Shown in pieces: positions 32,065 through 43,178 of a stretch of 64,000 bases of DNA (positions within the stretch are counted from its first letter, which is position 1; each line of letters starts with the position of its first letter). The DNA is from Anodontia alba. Taxonomy: Eukaryota > Mollusca > Bivalvia > Lucinida > Lucinidae. The DNA is taken from assembly GCA_964016985.1 (NCBI GenBank), contig OZ024825.1:28015893-28079892 (forward strand), given 5' to 3'. The notes beneath the pieces are model-generated. The model did no database searches, had not been told where the DNA came from, and worked only from the letters and a program-made list of their open reading frames with translations. The position numbers and the translations under genes are program-made.

Positions 32065-32213
32065 AGTTTTATATGCGAGAAAAATATATCAAAATATTCC
32101 TAAGAGTTCAAGAGTTAAATAAATATCTTTATAATTGGTATATTTTGCTCTCCTACACTATAATCTATAATCATCATAATAGAAACAACGATTCTCGTTA
32201 GACTGCTCGGATA

Positions 32214-32341
32214 TGCATGTCAGTAGTGTATGTCACTAGTGCATGTCGGGAGTGTATGTCAATAGTGCATGTTAGTAGTGTATGCCAATAGTGTAGTCAA
32301 TAGTACATGCCAGTAGTGTATGTTAATAGAGCATGCCAGTA
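32214..32341 (+). repeat. Minisatellite, ~13-bp unit
   Basis: About nine degenerate repeats of AGTGTATGTCA(A)T / AGTGCATGCC, alternating GCATG and GTATG. Confidence 0.75.
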
Positions 32342-32463
32342 AAGGGGTCATCAACAGTTTTAACCCTTTCCTCCCTGAGTTTCTGAAGTGCACTATTCCG
32401 TCCTTGAATTTGAACATGTCTGCTGAAGCAAATAGGGGTTTTAGTCTAAAATCGAAAACAAAA

Positions 32464-32532
32464 TGGCAAGCATTGTAGATCGTGATGAGACTGCTTAAGT
32501 TGAGCCATCTCATCAGAATCTACACTGTTAGC
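32464..32532. repeat. Family G hairpin, diverged
   Basis: GGCAAGCATTGTAGATCGTG and ATCAGAATCTACACTGTTAG. Confidence 0.55.
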
Positions 32533-32569
32533 CCAGGTATCTGGTTTTGATCTGCAAGGCTGGAAGGGT

Positions 32570-33210
32570 TAAATTTTCCTACTTCAGTTACTCTGTTTGC
32601 TTTGGATATCTCGCAACAGTATTGCACGCGTGACATCTCAAGGTTTCTTGTCAACATGATATTTTACAATGTTGTGATTCATTTACAAGACAAACGCTGC
32701 CATAACTCTCAGTTAATTTCCAATAAGAGCCGCGCTTCAGAAAAGCTATCAAAATCTAGTCAAAATGCGACTAGTGTGGACCAGACCAGCCTGTGCAGCC
32801 ACACATTAACGCGTAGTGTAATCAACGCATTGATCAAAATCTCCACTCGTTGTTGAATGGGCGAACTACGAAAACCATAGCTGTGATGCGCAGTCTGGCC
32901 CGGATCGTCGCAATTCGCACTTGGAAAATAATGTTTTTACCAGCGTGACCTCGTACAGGCTTTCATTTCAGTTCCAATGAACTTTTGATGGTTCGTTTGT
33001 CAACTGCACGTTTTTGCCCTTTTCTGATAAGTACGGTTGATTAGAATTGACGTCATAGCAAAGCCCGCTCGTCCTCCTTCAGTGTAAACATACCGCAACA
33101 AATTGCTCTGTTAGAGATCAATAAGCGTCTTTAGCACCACCAGTAAAGTGCAATATCATTAGTATCGTTGCTCTTAGCCAGCGTTGTGGAAATATCATTT
33201 TTTTATTACT
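32570..33210. other. No gene recognised
   Basis: Unique-looking sequence with one open 85-codon stretch lacking any familiar motif. Confidence 0.4.
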
Positions 33211-33215
33211 TGTTC

Positions 33216-33493
33216 TTTACGAAAACATGCCTATTCAAATATACTGAAAATTTTACCACAAATAAATGAAAATTTTCAGATAAAAAATTCTTATATTATT
33301 TCATATTTTTGCTCAGAGCATAGATTGTGGGTACCCGTTAGAATTGCCTCGACGAGGCGATTCTAACGAGCACCCACAATCTATGATTCTGAGCGGAAAT
33401 AAGAAAAATAATGTATACCCCTGTAAACCCCAGTGTTACTATATAAAATTGTGGTTTAAGGGTGTCAAAATATATAGGCATGTTTTCATGATG
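33216..33493 (+). mobile_element. Family A MITE
   Basis: TTTACGAAAACATGCC to GGCATGTTTTCATGATG. The hairpin carries the T variant (GAATTGCCTCGACGAGGCGA). Confidence 0.88.
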
Positions 33494-33599
33494 CACGGAT
33501 AAATAAAAAATAAATGGTCAAAATCCACTTGGTTAGGACAAGTAAAAAGTAAATTGTTAAAATTCACTTGTCCAACCAAGATTTACTTGCCCGAAAATT

Positions 33600-33760
33600 G
33601 ACATTTTTCTTATTTCTCGAAGAAAACGTACGTTTTGGGTACTCATTAGAAGCGCCTCGTAGAAGAACACATATATTGTTGGTACTTATTAGAAGCGCTT
33701 CTTTTATGCACATCTAATAAGTAACCAGAACATACGTTTTCTTCGAAAAACAAGAAAATA
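33600..33760. mobile_element. Family B hairpin element
   Basis: TCTTATTTCTCGAAGAAAAC, GGGTACTCATTAGAAGCGCC, a second half hairpin GTACTTATTAGAAGCGCTTC, and GTTTTCTTCGAAAAACAAGA. Flanking ends not defined. Confidence 0.65.
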
Positions 33761-34091
33761 TACATCTTATATTCTGGATATTGTTCTTAGCTAGAGGTAT
33801 GAAGTCCTTGTACCAGGACAAGCAAATTGAAATTTCTTACCTGTCCTCCGGGAAGATGGACAAGTTGGACAAGTCGGACACGATATTGCAACAGACTTGC
33901 TCTCTGCGTGCAGTGTTATTGCCATGTTTACCCTAATTCTTCGGCTTCCCTCTTTAATCATAAAGAAGTGCATTTTAATACCGTGTTCACTCTAAATGTT
34001 TGGACACCTTGCTTCCTTACCATACTTGTCTCATAATTTGTAAACGTCTGCTCCAGTACCTGTTAATGTGTTTAAAATGTTGCTGGACGAG

Positions 34092-34163
34092 TGGTATTCA
34101 GTGTAGACCATGATCAGACGCCGTGTTCCCAATGCTTAGGATTATTACGGTACACTGTTTGCC
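34092..34163. repeat. Family G half hairpin
   Basis: GTGTAGACCATGATCAGACG CCGTGTTCCC, then ACACTGTTTGCC; the right arm is partly lost. Confidence 0.45.
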
Positions 34164-34349
34164 ACTAACTTAATTTTTTGTCTTACCCCTGGATAGGAAT
34201 GTGTGGGTAGGATACGAATTTCTATTCCCAGCGTAAAACCTCGTGTTTCTTTATCTGGTATATGCAAGAAAACAAAATGTCCCAACGAAGTTTTAGTAAC
34301 TTCCTTATGCTCAGTTTAACCCTTTGTAGTCGAGAGACCCTTAAAGGTA

Positions 34350-34422
34350 ATTGGCAAATAGTGCAGACCCAGATCAGACACCGCAGAACGCGGCGTCTGA
34401 TCAGGGTCTCCGTTCTTTGCAA
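34350..34422. repeat. Family G hairpin
   Basis: GGCAAATAGTGCAGACCCAG ATCAGACACCGC, then GCGGCGTCTGATCAGGGTCT, CCGTTCTTTGC. Confidence 0.7.
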
Positions 34423-34641
34423 ATAGTTTAGTCATTTTTCTCTAGTAATATGTAAATCGCATAGCCGTACGTACATAAAATTGAAATTGGACCCTTCCAA
34501 TATATAGTGTGGGAGAGTCTATTCAGTCTACAAAGGGTTAAGGAGTCAAGCAGAAAAATACGCATTGACTCTCAAAAGAAAGGCAAACAATCTGGAACGT
34601 TTATAATGGAACTACATTCGTGGTAGAACCGTAACTGGTGT

Positions 34642-34888
34642 CTTATGAGATGTAGTCTCTGATCTAAAAATAATTGATATCCAAGCCAGGAATTCCAAAC
34701 AGACATACGATATGTTTTTACATGTTTTGATGCCAGATTTGGTCAAAATGTATAATTCAGGCAGTTCTGCAGGAAATATGGGCAAATTATAGGTCTAAGT
34801 GGTTGCTTTGAGAACAAAAGTAGAACACGGAATCTTCTTAAATGTCTTATAACTCATCGCATCCTTCTGGTTTTGGGCTTTTCGGACG
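34642..34888 (+). repeat. 247-bp direct repeat, unit 1 (flanks an A copy)
   Basis: CTTATGAGATG...TTTTCGGACG, repeated at 35163-35409 with about 94% identity and compensating small indels. A family A MITE lies exactly between the two units. Confidence 0.9.
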
Positions 34889-35162
34889 CATCACGAAAAC
34901 AAGCCTATATAATTTTGACCCCCTTAAACCCCACTTTTATATAGTAAAAGTGGGGTTTACAGGGGTAAACATTATTTTCCTTATTTCTGCTCAAAAACAT
35001 AAATTGTGGGAACTCGTTAGAACCACCTCGTCGATGCGGTTGTAACTAGTATCCACAATCTAGGAGCAGAAATGTGAAAAATATCAAAATTTTTTATCTG
35101 AAACTTTTCATTTTTTGGTGGTTACATTTTCAGTATTTTTGAATAGGCATGTTTTCGTAATG
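34889..35162 (-). mobile_element. Family A MITE exactly between two 247-bp repeats
   Basis: CATCACGAAAACAAGCC to GGCATGTTTTCGTAATG. The base before it is the last base of unit 1; the base after it is the first base of unit 2. The right hairpin arm is decayed. Confidence 0.9.
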
Positions 35163-35409
35163 CTTATGAGATGTGGTAGTCTCAGATCTAAAAAAAGATA
35201 TGATATCCAAGCCAGGAATTCCAAACAGACATATGTTTTTACATGTTTTGGTGCCAGATTTGGTCAAAATGTATAATTCAGGCAGTTCTGCAGGGAATAT
35301 GGGCAAATTATAGGTCTAAGTGTTTGCTTTGAGAACAAAAGCAGAACACGGAGTCTTCTTAAATGTCTTATAACTCATCGCATCCTTCTGGTTTTGGGCT
35401 TTTCGGACG
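35163..35409 (+). repeat. 247-bp direct repeat, unit 2
   Basis: Second unit, identical in length to unit 1. Ends TTTTCGGACG, followed by unrelated GGACTGCTG. Confidence 0.9.
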
Positions 35410-36465
35410 GGACTGCTGTCATGGCGAGTACCTAGCGTTTACCATTTGAACAAAAACTAAACTACTGCTTCAGAATTTATAGAAATAATATATACGAAAA
35501 ACTCAATGTTAGTCTCTATCCTGATATACGGGTCCTCCAAGGAATGTCGTTTTGGAAGAAAAAATTAAAACTAGATGCCATTTCGGTGGTACCACAGATT
35601 TAAAAATAAGTTGGACACGCTGAACATATGAATCTACACCGAATAAGACACAACAATTGATTTGACACGCTGAACAGAGGTTTAATGTACATAGAGTTAG
35701 ATATCAAAATTTTGTTTATTTATTAAGGAACTTATGTGCCAGAATTATGCTGTCTGAACAATAATGAAAGTAACTGAATCATTATGAAGACCAGCATCCA
35801 TAGAAAAGTTTTCAAGGACAGGTGAAACTGTCTGCTGCCAATGAGAAGCTCTTTCGTTCAAGAACACGTCATTTCCCAGGGCCAAATAATATTGTGCAAC
35901 CTTCATAAATGTGTATTTAGTGTGGGTTTTTAACTCGTTAAAATGCAACATTCTTTAAAAATGACATATTCCACTAATAGTGATAGCTGACAGGAAATTG
36001 TTCACCCTGATCAAACATGAAGCCCAATAAGTTCCTAATTGCTTCGTTCTCATAGTTGCAGACCCATAAGATGAAATAAGAGAGTTTTATGACAATTACC
36101 GCCACTCGATGTGCAAGTTTGCGACCCAGTCTGATCGCTAAATGTGCTATGGTATAAGTGGAAAAGAAATCACTTTACTGTTTGTTTTACAATTCTTTTA
36201 ATTGTAAGATTATTTATTATTAAAGAAGACAAATTTATAGACTTTTAAGAAAATTTGTCAAAAATGCTAAATGTTTGATATAGGCATTTTGAAAAATATG
36301 TAAAATATCGGTATTTTGGTTAAGTCTGTCCTTAATAAGTCTTTATTTTTATGCCCTTATAGTATAATAACTATTTCTGGTCCTTTGGGACTATTGTGAT
36401 CAAACATAATACCAAACGTACGTGAAAACAGAATTCCACTCAAAGATGTGTGGCTGCCATTTAGG
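35410..36465. other. No gene recognised
   Basis: A short duplicated phrase (GACACGCTGAACA at 35615 and 35662) aside, I see nothing assignable. Confidence 0.4.
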
Positions 36466-36479
36466 CCGGCTAATCAGAG

Positions 36480-36915
36480 CTGAAAGGATAATCGATTATC
36501 AGTCCTGCCATTGCGATCGATAATCGATTAGTAATCACTGAAGATTTAGTCATAATTTTACCTGTCTAAGCATGACTCTTATCATATATTATACTTTACT
36601 GTTTGTATTTGATCTGACAGACCTGAGCAAACAGTGTAGACCCTGATGAGACGCCGCAAAGGCTGTATCTCATCAGGGTCTACACTGTTTGCCACACATC
36701 CTGCTATTTTTAGACACAACATTGGGTAGTAAAGATGTTCAAATTTTAAATTAAGTATGGTAAGAAGCTGAGGTGTCTGAATACTAAGGGTAAATACGGT
36801 AAAGTAAGAGAAACAGAAATTAAATGATCGATTATTAGCAAATTTGTAACGGTAATCATTTTTGTGGAATTTAGCGATCAATTAATCGATAATCCGATTA
36901 TATGTGCCAGCCTTA
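36480..36915. mobile_element. Possible hAT-like MITE with nested G hairpin
   Basis: GCTGAAAGGATAATCGATTA at the left is imperfectly mirrored by TAATCGATAATCCGATTATA and CCAGCCTTAGC at the right. A G hairpin (36624-36692, GCAAACAGTGTAGACCCTGA) lies inside. No clear target duplication. Confidence 0.4.
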
Positions 36916-36973
36916 GCTGTCATAAAGGGCCGCACGTACTTTTATATAATAATTACATTGCCTGGTCTTTTGA

Positions 36974-37324
36974 CATCACGAAAACATGCCTATATAATTT
37001 TGACCCCTTTAAACCCCGCTTTCATAAAGTAGAAGGTAAAGATTATTTTTCTTATTTCTGCTCAAAACATAGATTGTGGGTACTCGTTAGAACCGCCTCG
37101 GTGAGGCGGTTCTAACGAACACCCACAATCTATGTTTTAAGTGCTCAAAACATAGATTGTGGGTACTCGTTAGAACCGCCTCGGTGAGGCGGTTCTAACG
37201 AATACCCACAATCTATGTTTTGAGCAGAAATTTGAAAAATATCGGAATTTTTTATCTGAAAACTTTCATTTTTTTTTTTGTGGTGAAATTTCCAATATAT
37301 TTGAATAGGCGTGTTTTCGTAATG
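36974..37324 (-). mobile_element. Family A MITE with duplicated hairpin core
   Basis: CATCACGAAAACATGCC to GGCGTGTTTTCGTAATG. The whole central hairpin (CTCAAAACATAGATTGTGGG...) occurs twice in tandem (37059-37139 and 37144-37224), nearly identical, giving a 351-bp element. The second small hairpin of the other arm is partly deleted. Confidence 0.9.
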
Positions 37325-37615
37325 ACACTGCTCGGCTAAAATAAAGAAACGGAACTGGTACATTTACGCAAGAACCAGAAAAGAAAACTCGGTGTCGTTG
37401 TTAAAAGTTATTTTTTCTCTACAAATTTCCCCGTTTGTTGTTAACTCAATTATTCTGTATGCACCATTGCACCTTAAGCATAGTCTGTGCTCTATATTAG
37501 GGAGAGAAGTATCTAATGTTATTGTTATAACTTGTGTTCAATCCCTTTGTTTTATTGCAAGTAGATACGTTTACTCTTACGCCGTGCTCATACATTGTAC
37601 ACATTAACCTCTTTA
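37325..37615. other. No gene recognised
   Basis: Unique-looking AT-rich sequence between an A copy and the following MITE. Confidence 0.4.
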
Positions 37616-37813
37616 TAACACGGTTCGTTATAACACGGTTTTGGATATAATACGGTTCAAAGATGGATCCCAAAAATGTATAGATTATATTGAAAAATGA
37701 CCATAAATGGTCATTTTTCAATATAAGCTGTACATTTTTGTTTAGATATAACACGGTTGTTTAACTAACACGGATTATGCTATGGATCCCAACAATAGTG
37801 TTATAAAGAGGTT
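37616..37813. mobile_element. MITE with AACCTCTTTATAACAC ends
   Basis: AACCTCTTTATAACACGG and its mirror GTGTTATAAAGAGGTT bound an element with subterminal ATAACACGGTT repeats and a perfect inner hairpin (TATTGAAAAATGACCAT / ATGGTCATTTTTCAATA). Ends resemble pogo/Tigger-type terminal repeats. Confidence 0.75.
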
Positions 37814-38099
37814 GTGGTGTATGTGGGACTTGATTTCCACTAATAGCTGCTAGGGACAGGAGGGATGTTGCAGTTTTCATTATTTCTCATGAACAGGCTC
37901 AATAAAACCGAGTCTGCTATTAAAATGCATTTTTTCAAATAGTGCGTTTCTTTCTCGTTTCAGTATCTTGATCAAACGCGGTATGATTTAGATCTGCGTA
38001 AATTGCATGCGGTAAGGAATTGTTGCCATTGCTCCTGCTGAAAAGTTGTGTCAGCAATCACTGACGCCATTTCAGAAGCCAGATACATACATTTTCACT

Positions 38100-38740
38100 A
38101 AATGGTATCACAAAAAAAAAAGGTAAGAGAACAGTCCAGGGAGTGCCACAATCACAAACCGCAGCCCTTCCCAGACCCCAAGAGGAAGAGGAAACCGACA
38201 AATCCAAACGAGCACAAATCGAACAAACATACGAAAAGCACTAAGATTAGCTCTCTCTTCCCCAAGCGAGGAAATCGCAATGCTAAAGGACTGAAAAACA
38301 CAAGAACAAAATGACACAATGTAAGACGTAAAAGAAATCGCCTTGTAGAATAAACCACAAAGCAACAAAATTAAGACTAACACCGGGACCACCGCCTTAG
38401 AACGGTCAGTAGAGTAAACCACCGGGGGTTTAAAGCACTTTTACAGCTAGCCAACTTCACCGTGAGTCCTGATGCTACTCTTAATACAGAATTACACAAA
38501 AATTCGGTTCGCATAAAGGCTCCCAACTCAGTCAATGCATCAAAGCGAAAACATAAAAAACAAATTAATCACTATAATGAACAAAGACGAGTACTCATGG
38601 CAAATTCTACTGTATGCCAGAGTAAATGAAAACCAATAGTTGAACCACGGCGGGCCAAGCCAAAGACTTATCGTCAAGCCCCAACCCACTGATTAAAGTT
38701 TTACGAAGAGGCCGTCATTGAGTCTGAGGCCCGAACCGCA
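38100..38740. other. Unassigned, A/C-rich segment
   Basis: GC is higher than surroundings. CGGGACCACCGCCTTAGAAC GGTC at 38383 resembles GAACCGCCTTGGAACGGTC at 10127, suggesting an uncharacterised repeat. Open frames here are antisense to low-complexity sequence and show no domain. Confidence 0.4.
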
Positions 38741-38749
38741 ACCAAAACA

Positions 38750-39215
38750 AGTGAGCCGTGGCAGAGCATTTTCTACAAGATTGAGTGTCCGCCCAGCAAA
38801 GATTCAGGTCCGCCTGACCATCCACATATTCTACCCAGAACATCCACCGTTAGACTGGCTCCAGTCTCTAGTGACAAAATAATTTTTCTTATAATCTGTT
38901 TAATTATCCACTAAAATAAAACCAAAGTAATATCATGACTATAGAGGCCGGTCACTCTAGTGACCAGCCTTTATAGTCATGATATTTTTTGGTTTTATCT
39001 TAGTGGATTATCAAACAGGATTATGAGAAAAATATTTAGTCACTGGAGACTGGAGCCAGTCTAATCCACCGTCCGTCTATAAATAACTTGGATGTTTAGC
39101 TACTCATAGAGCGCTAAACAATGACTCAAATCAGCCTGCGCATTTGCGCAGGCTGATTTGAGTCATTGTTTGGCGGACATGCGATCTTGTAGGATCTTGT
39201 AGGGAATGTTGTGCA
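38750..39215. mobile_element. Family H element interrupted by family I MITE
   Basis: TTTTCTACAAGATTGAGTGT and GCCCAGCAAAGATTCAGG at the left. Perfect hairpin TGACTCAAATCAGCCTGCGC ATTTGCGCAGGCTGATTTGA and CATGCGATCTTGTAGG at the right. The family I copy at 38851-39063 splits it. Confidence 0.7.
38851..39063. mobile_element. Family I MITE, 9-bp TSD
   Basis: TAGACTGGCTCC to GGAGCCAGTCTA. ATCCACCGT occurs at 38842-38850 and 39064-39072. Centre GGTCACTCTAGTGACC. Compared with 5609-5843 it lacks the poly(T)/poly(G) run. Confidence 0.9.
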
Positions 39216-39419
39216 GTACAGTTGGAAGCAGGTGTTGTAATATACACATTAACCTATAGTAAATGAGCCCACGTACAAGAAAAGTACAAACACATCTGAT
39301 GCCATATAGGAACAGTGAATGTTCACCAAAGCCTATATGTTGGCGCAATTCGACTTGTTTATAGCTATGCTTTCTTGGCTACAGTCTTGAACGTCCTTTT
39401 GACCATTCAAATTTGTTCT

Positions 39420-39900
39420 TGACAATGAGAGTTAATCATAGCGCCAGGTAAGCCGGCAAATAGGGATGATTTAGGGATATCTTTTCGATCTTCTATATAA
39501 TAGTGGTATGCTGAATGTACTCATTAAAGTGGCCTCGAGATTAAATTAGAACGCCTCATGATTAAATTAGAAAATTTCTCTAAAATATTCCTGAATATTT
39601 GTTTCCTTGAGCTATCGGAAGAATAGGGAATGATTTTATATAGGTACTGAACTATAAATAGCTTTGTTTGTCTGAAAGTTTGTTATTTTACGCATTGCAG
39701 ACGACAAATGTGACAGCTTTCATAATGCCCCCATGCTTTTGTACCTGATATGACAAACTTCATAAACTGTTGCAAGTTTCGGACAAACAAATGACGTATT
39801 GTTTACCCGTGGAAAACCTTTCGCTATTTCCTAGGAACTCAAAAATTAGTTTGAGTCAGCAACGGTAAACGAGTCATTGAAGTTAACTCTATGTATTCTT
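39420..39900 (+). mobile_element. Family C MITE carrying the 5.4-kb-type repeat
   Basis: GCGCCAGGTAAGCCGGCAAA, TTTAGGGATATCTTTTCGAT, decayed hairpin (TACTCATTAAAGTGGCCTCG), TTGAGCTATCGGAAGAAT, then the ~200-bp repeat (39626-39830), then TTCCTAGGAACTCAAAAATT and AACGAGTCATTGAAG. The uninterrupted arrangement is seen at 50091-50451. Confidence 0.75.
39626..39830. repeat. ~200-bp interspersed repeat, copy 2
   Basis: AGGGAATGATTTTATATAGG to GGAAAACCTTTCGCTATT, matching 5362-5551. Here it holds an extra TCTGAAAGTTTGTTATTTTA segment. Confidence 0.75.
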
Positions 39901-40344
39901 TGTTAACTATTAAATTTTCTGTATAAAAGTTTTCTAATTCACGCAGAATAAGTACGAATCGATAAAATTAGTATTGAGGTGAACCACAACGTCGGGAAAC
40001 ATATCTTTGGACATGTGCACCTAGAAGTTTCTTCGTGAGGACAACTAAGACTGTGATCAGATTGTGCGGCTGTGCAGGCTAATTTGATTTAGGGCGTACA
40101 TGTCAGAAGGCACGTTTTCTAACTTTGAGGCGCAAATTATTTGAATTGGTATCTAAATCTCATTAGTGATCGATTTTTTTTTTTTTTTTTTTTTGCTCGT
40201 GCAGAAAATGCTGGAATTCCACCTGTCGTAAATTCCGCATCGATACCAAATCAATCACTAATAAGGCTTTGACATTTACGTTAACATCCTTGTGTAAAAT
40301 GTGTACTTTAAGCCATTGTTCTAGAAAAGGCACTTTTTAATCAT

Positions 40345-40545
40345 CATAATCATTATATTTTTCTTATTTCTCCTGGTAAACATGTTGTGGTACTCATTAG
40401 AAGCGCCTCGTGGAGGCGCTTCTAATGAGTACCGCAACATATGTTTTCATCAGCGGAGGCACTTCTAATGTGTACCCTCAACATGTGTTTCCTTGGAGAA
40501 ATAAGGAAAATATTTATTTTTTATAACTCTCTTATCCAGAGCTAT
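40345..40545. mobile_element. Family B hairpin element
   Basis: TTTTTCTTATTTCTCCTGG, perfect hairpin TACTCATTAGAAGCGCCTCG / GGAGGCGCTTCTAATGAGTA, a further half hairpin GGAGGCACTTCTAATGTGTA, then GGAGAAATAAGGAAAATAT and CTCTTATCCAGAGCTATG. Confidence 0.7.
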
Positions 40546-41148
40546 GTAAACTATGTTAATTTCACCATAGAGCATGGGAAATAAGTAATATTATTGTTAT
40601 TAAGAACATAAAGATAGAGTTATGCAGTAAAACGCGTCGCTATGATCAACAATAAAAATCGTAATTGCTTATTTAAAAAAAAAATGCGAAACTGAAGTCC
40701 CTTCACCTACACATACTCTTACAATCTCGATCCTTACGAATTCCTGTTTTCACTATACATTATAAGAGAAGGTGGGCCTGCATATATAGACTTGTTAACG
40801 GCAATTATTTTAATATATATTCCCAGTGATATTAATGCGTGCATGAATACAGGAGGCTTCGAATAGTTTAGATAACTTTGACATTTACTGTCTGCAGCTA
40901 GCACAAAGTATGATTTTCCCATGGCGCGGTGTACCTGTGAATGACATATTGGATATACCTAGCATGGAACAATGCCCAACTCCTCCGGTATACGCCTACT
41001 TCTGGTACAACGTCTGTGTTTCGTGATACCTGAGTGCATTAGAAAACATTTTTTGTGGCAAACAGAATCAATGACACAGCTGCGCGTATATTGTAAGCTT
41101 TGTTTAAAAACCCTACGAGCGAACAACGTCGTGACATATGCGGACAGC

Positions 41149-41425
41149 CATCACGAAAACATATCTATATAATTTTGAACCCCTTAAACCCCACTTTTAC
41201 ATAGTAAAACTGGGGTTTACAGTGGTATACATTATTTTTCTTATTTCTGCTCAAAAACATAGATTGTGGGTACTCGTAGGAACCGCCTCGGCAAGGCGGT
41301 TCTAACGAGTATTCACAATCTATGTTTTAAGCAGAAATATGAAAATATCAGAATTTTTATCTGAAAACTTTCAGTTTTTGGTGGTGAACTTTTCAATATA
41401 CTTGAATAAACGTGTTTTCGTAATG
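41149..41425 (-). mobile_element. Family A MITE, inverse orientation
   Basis: CATCACGAAAACATATC to AACGTGTTTTCGTAATG with hairpin CCGCCTCGGCAAGGCGG. Confidence 0.9.
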
Positions 41426-42677
41426 GAAACCCCAGATCAGACAGTGCTGTCTGCTTGCAGAATCATTTTCTGCTGTCTAATTTTATTGCATCGTTCAGTG
41501 TTATTGTATAAATAGATTCTTAATCCTTTATTTACTTTTTTTTCATCTTTTATAAGTTGAGCGAATTTATCTACCTAATTTCAGAATCTAAGTTTAATTT
41601 ACGCCAGACTGGAGCCCGGCGTATCTGCTTGAGGTTGTTTTTGTAAAATGTGTATGCATTTGGAGAACATCGGTTTTCTTCCAGTTTTATGGGGTTCTTA
41701 GTGAGGTTATATATAACTATTCACCCCCACATTTTTATTATTCAAAGTCACACTTTTGCAGCAGAGAACTGTGCTATTGGCAACATAGTGAAATAAAAAA
41801 TGGGAAGTACTGTGTAGAATGAATGTAGCAATGTGGGTTTTGCTCATTTAAAAGAGAAATGAGCTGTCTTCCCGTAGGAGCCCCAGTTTTACCATTCGAC
41901 CTGAAATGAGCTTGTTGCTGTCGATATTCGTACACGTTTGAATTTTTTCATTTCGTTTTTTTTTTTTTTTTTTTTTTTTTCGTCATACTACGAAGAAGAA
42001 ACAAAAGATATTTTTCTTTATTTACGATTGGAAATATGCATTCTCAAATCGAACGAATTATAAGCTGGTTTAATAATACAGTTAAATTTGATATTCAAGC
42101 ATGGAAAGATTTGGGCCGAAAGAAAACGTTATGAGTGGAGAAAAGAACGAAACACTGCTACATAGATGATTTCGGATATAATATGTTCGGCCTAGGCTAT
42201 GGATGGCGACATGTAATTATGTATGCGGGCTAGAAAACAGACGATCATAGTTGATTTTTTTTTTACATAGCTCTGATAACGTCTATAATGTTTTATCGTT
42301 GAGTATTGCGATAATTTATATAATTACAACCTTTCATAAATTATAACATTTTTTCACTATACTACGATCTATAGGGAGATAAGTAATGCATGACAGATTA
42401 GTTTCCCGGCGTATTGATGCTTTGCATCAATGTTTTCTTGTATAATTTATGTAGTTGCCTTGTGTATTCATGCCTATGATTTCGTTATTTTATTTTTTAT
42501 TATTTTTATGTTTTTTAACGAAGATGTAATTATTAGATACTCTCTGCGAGCACACATGGGCCCCTACTCCCCACACCCCCCGCCCCTCCTTCCTCCCTTT
42601 GCTCTTGCCACAATGTTCCTCGAATGTCGAATGACAGGGGTGGTACGTAGGGAAGTATATGACACCCTGATTCTTGA
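41426..42677. other. No gene recognised; contains poly(T) near 41958
   Basis: AT-rich unique-looking DNA. T-only run at about 41959-41980. No recognised repeat ends or coding motif. Confidence 0.4.
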
Positions 42678-42938
42678 CATCACAAAAACATGCCTATATA
42701 ATTTTGACCCCCTTAAACCCCACTTTTATATAGTAAAACTGGGGTTTACAGGGGTATGCACTATTTTTCTTATTTCTGCTCAAAACATAGATTGTGGGTA
42801 GGCGGTTCTAACGAGTACCCACAATCTATGTTTTGAGCAGAAATATGAAAAATATCAGTTTTTTTTTTTTTATCTGAAAACGTTCAGTTTTTGGTGGTGA
42901 AATTTTCAATATATTTGAATGGGCGTGTTTTCGTTATG
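42678..42938 (-). mobile_element. Family A MITE, left hairpin arm deleted
   Basis: CATCACAAAAACATGCC to GGCGTGTTTTCGTTATG. ATTGTGGGTA joins directly to GGCGGTTCTAACGAGTACC, removing one hairpin arm. Confidence 0.87.
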
Positions 42939-43178
42939 ATGAACCACTCAGAGGATCGATCTTTTGGTTCACTAGTGTAGGCTTTGGTTGGTTTCTCGCA
43001 GACTGCAGCATTGTTGCTTCTTTGTTGTTACTAGTCCTAATTGTCGGTTGTGATGTTTTCTCCCTAGTTTTAAAATGTTAATGTAACATTTTATCTTATT
43101 TGAACATGTAACAAGGGTAGCTGTGATAGTCTTTCATAATTCGTATAGAATTACATAGTGTAGTTTGTCTGTATGTTA

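Noticed and set aside
38108..38422. Minus-strand open frames of 68-104 codons
   Set aside because: Leu/Val/Phe-rich low-information translations without homologous motifs; two overlapping frames are open at once, as expected from composition.
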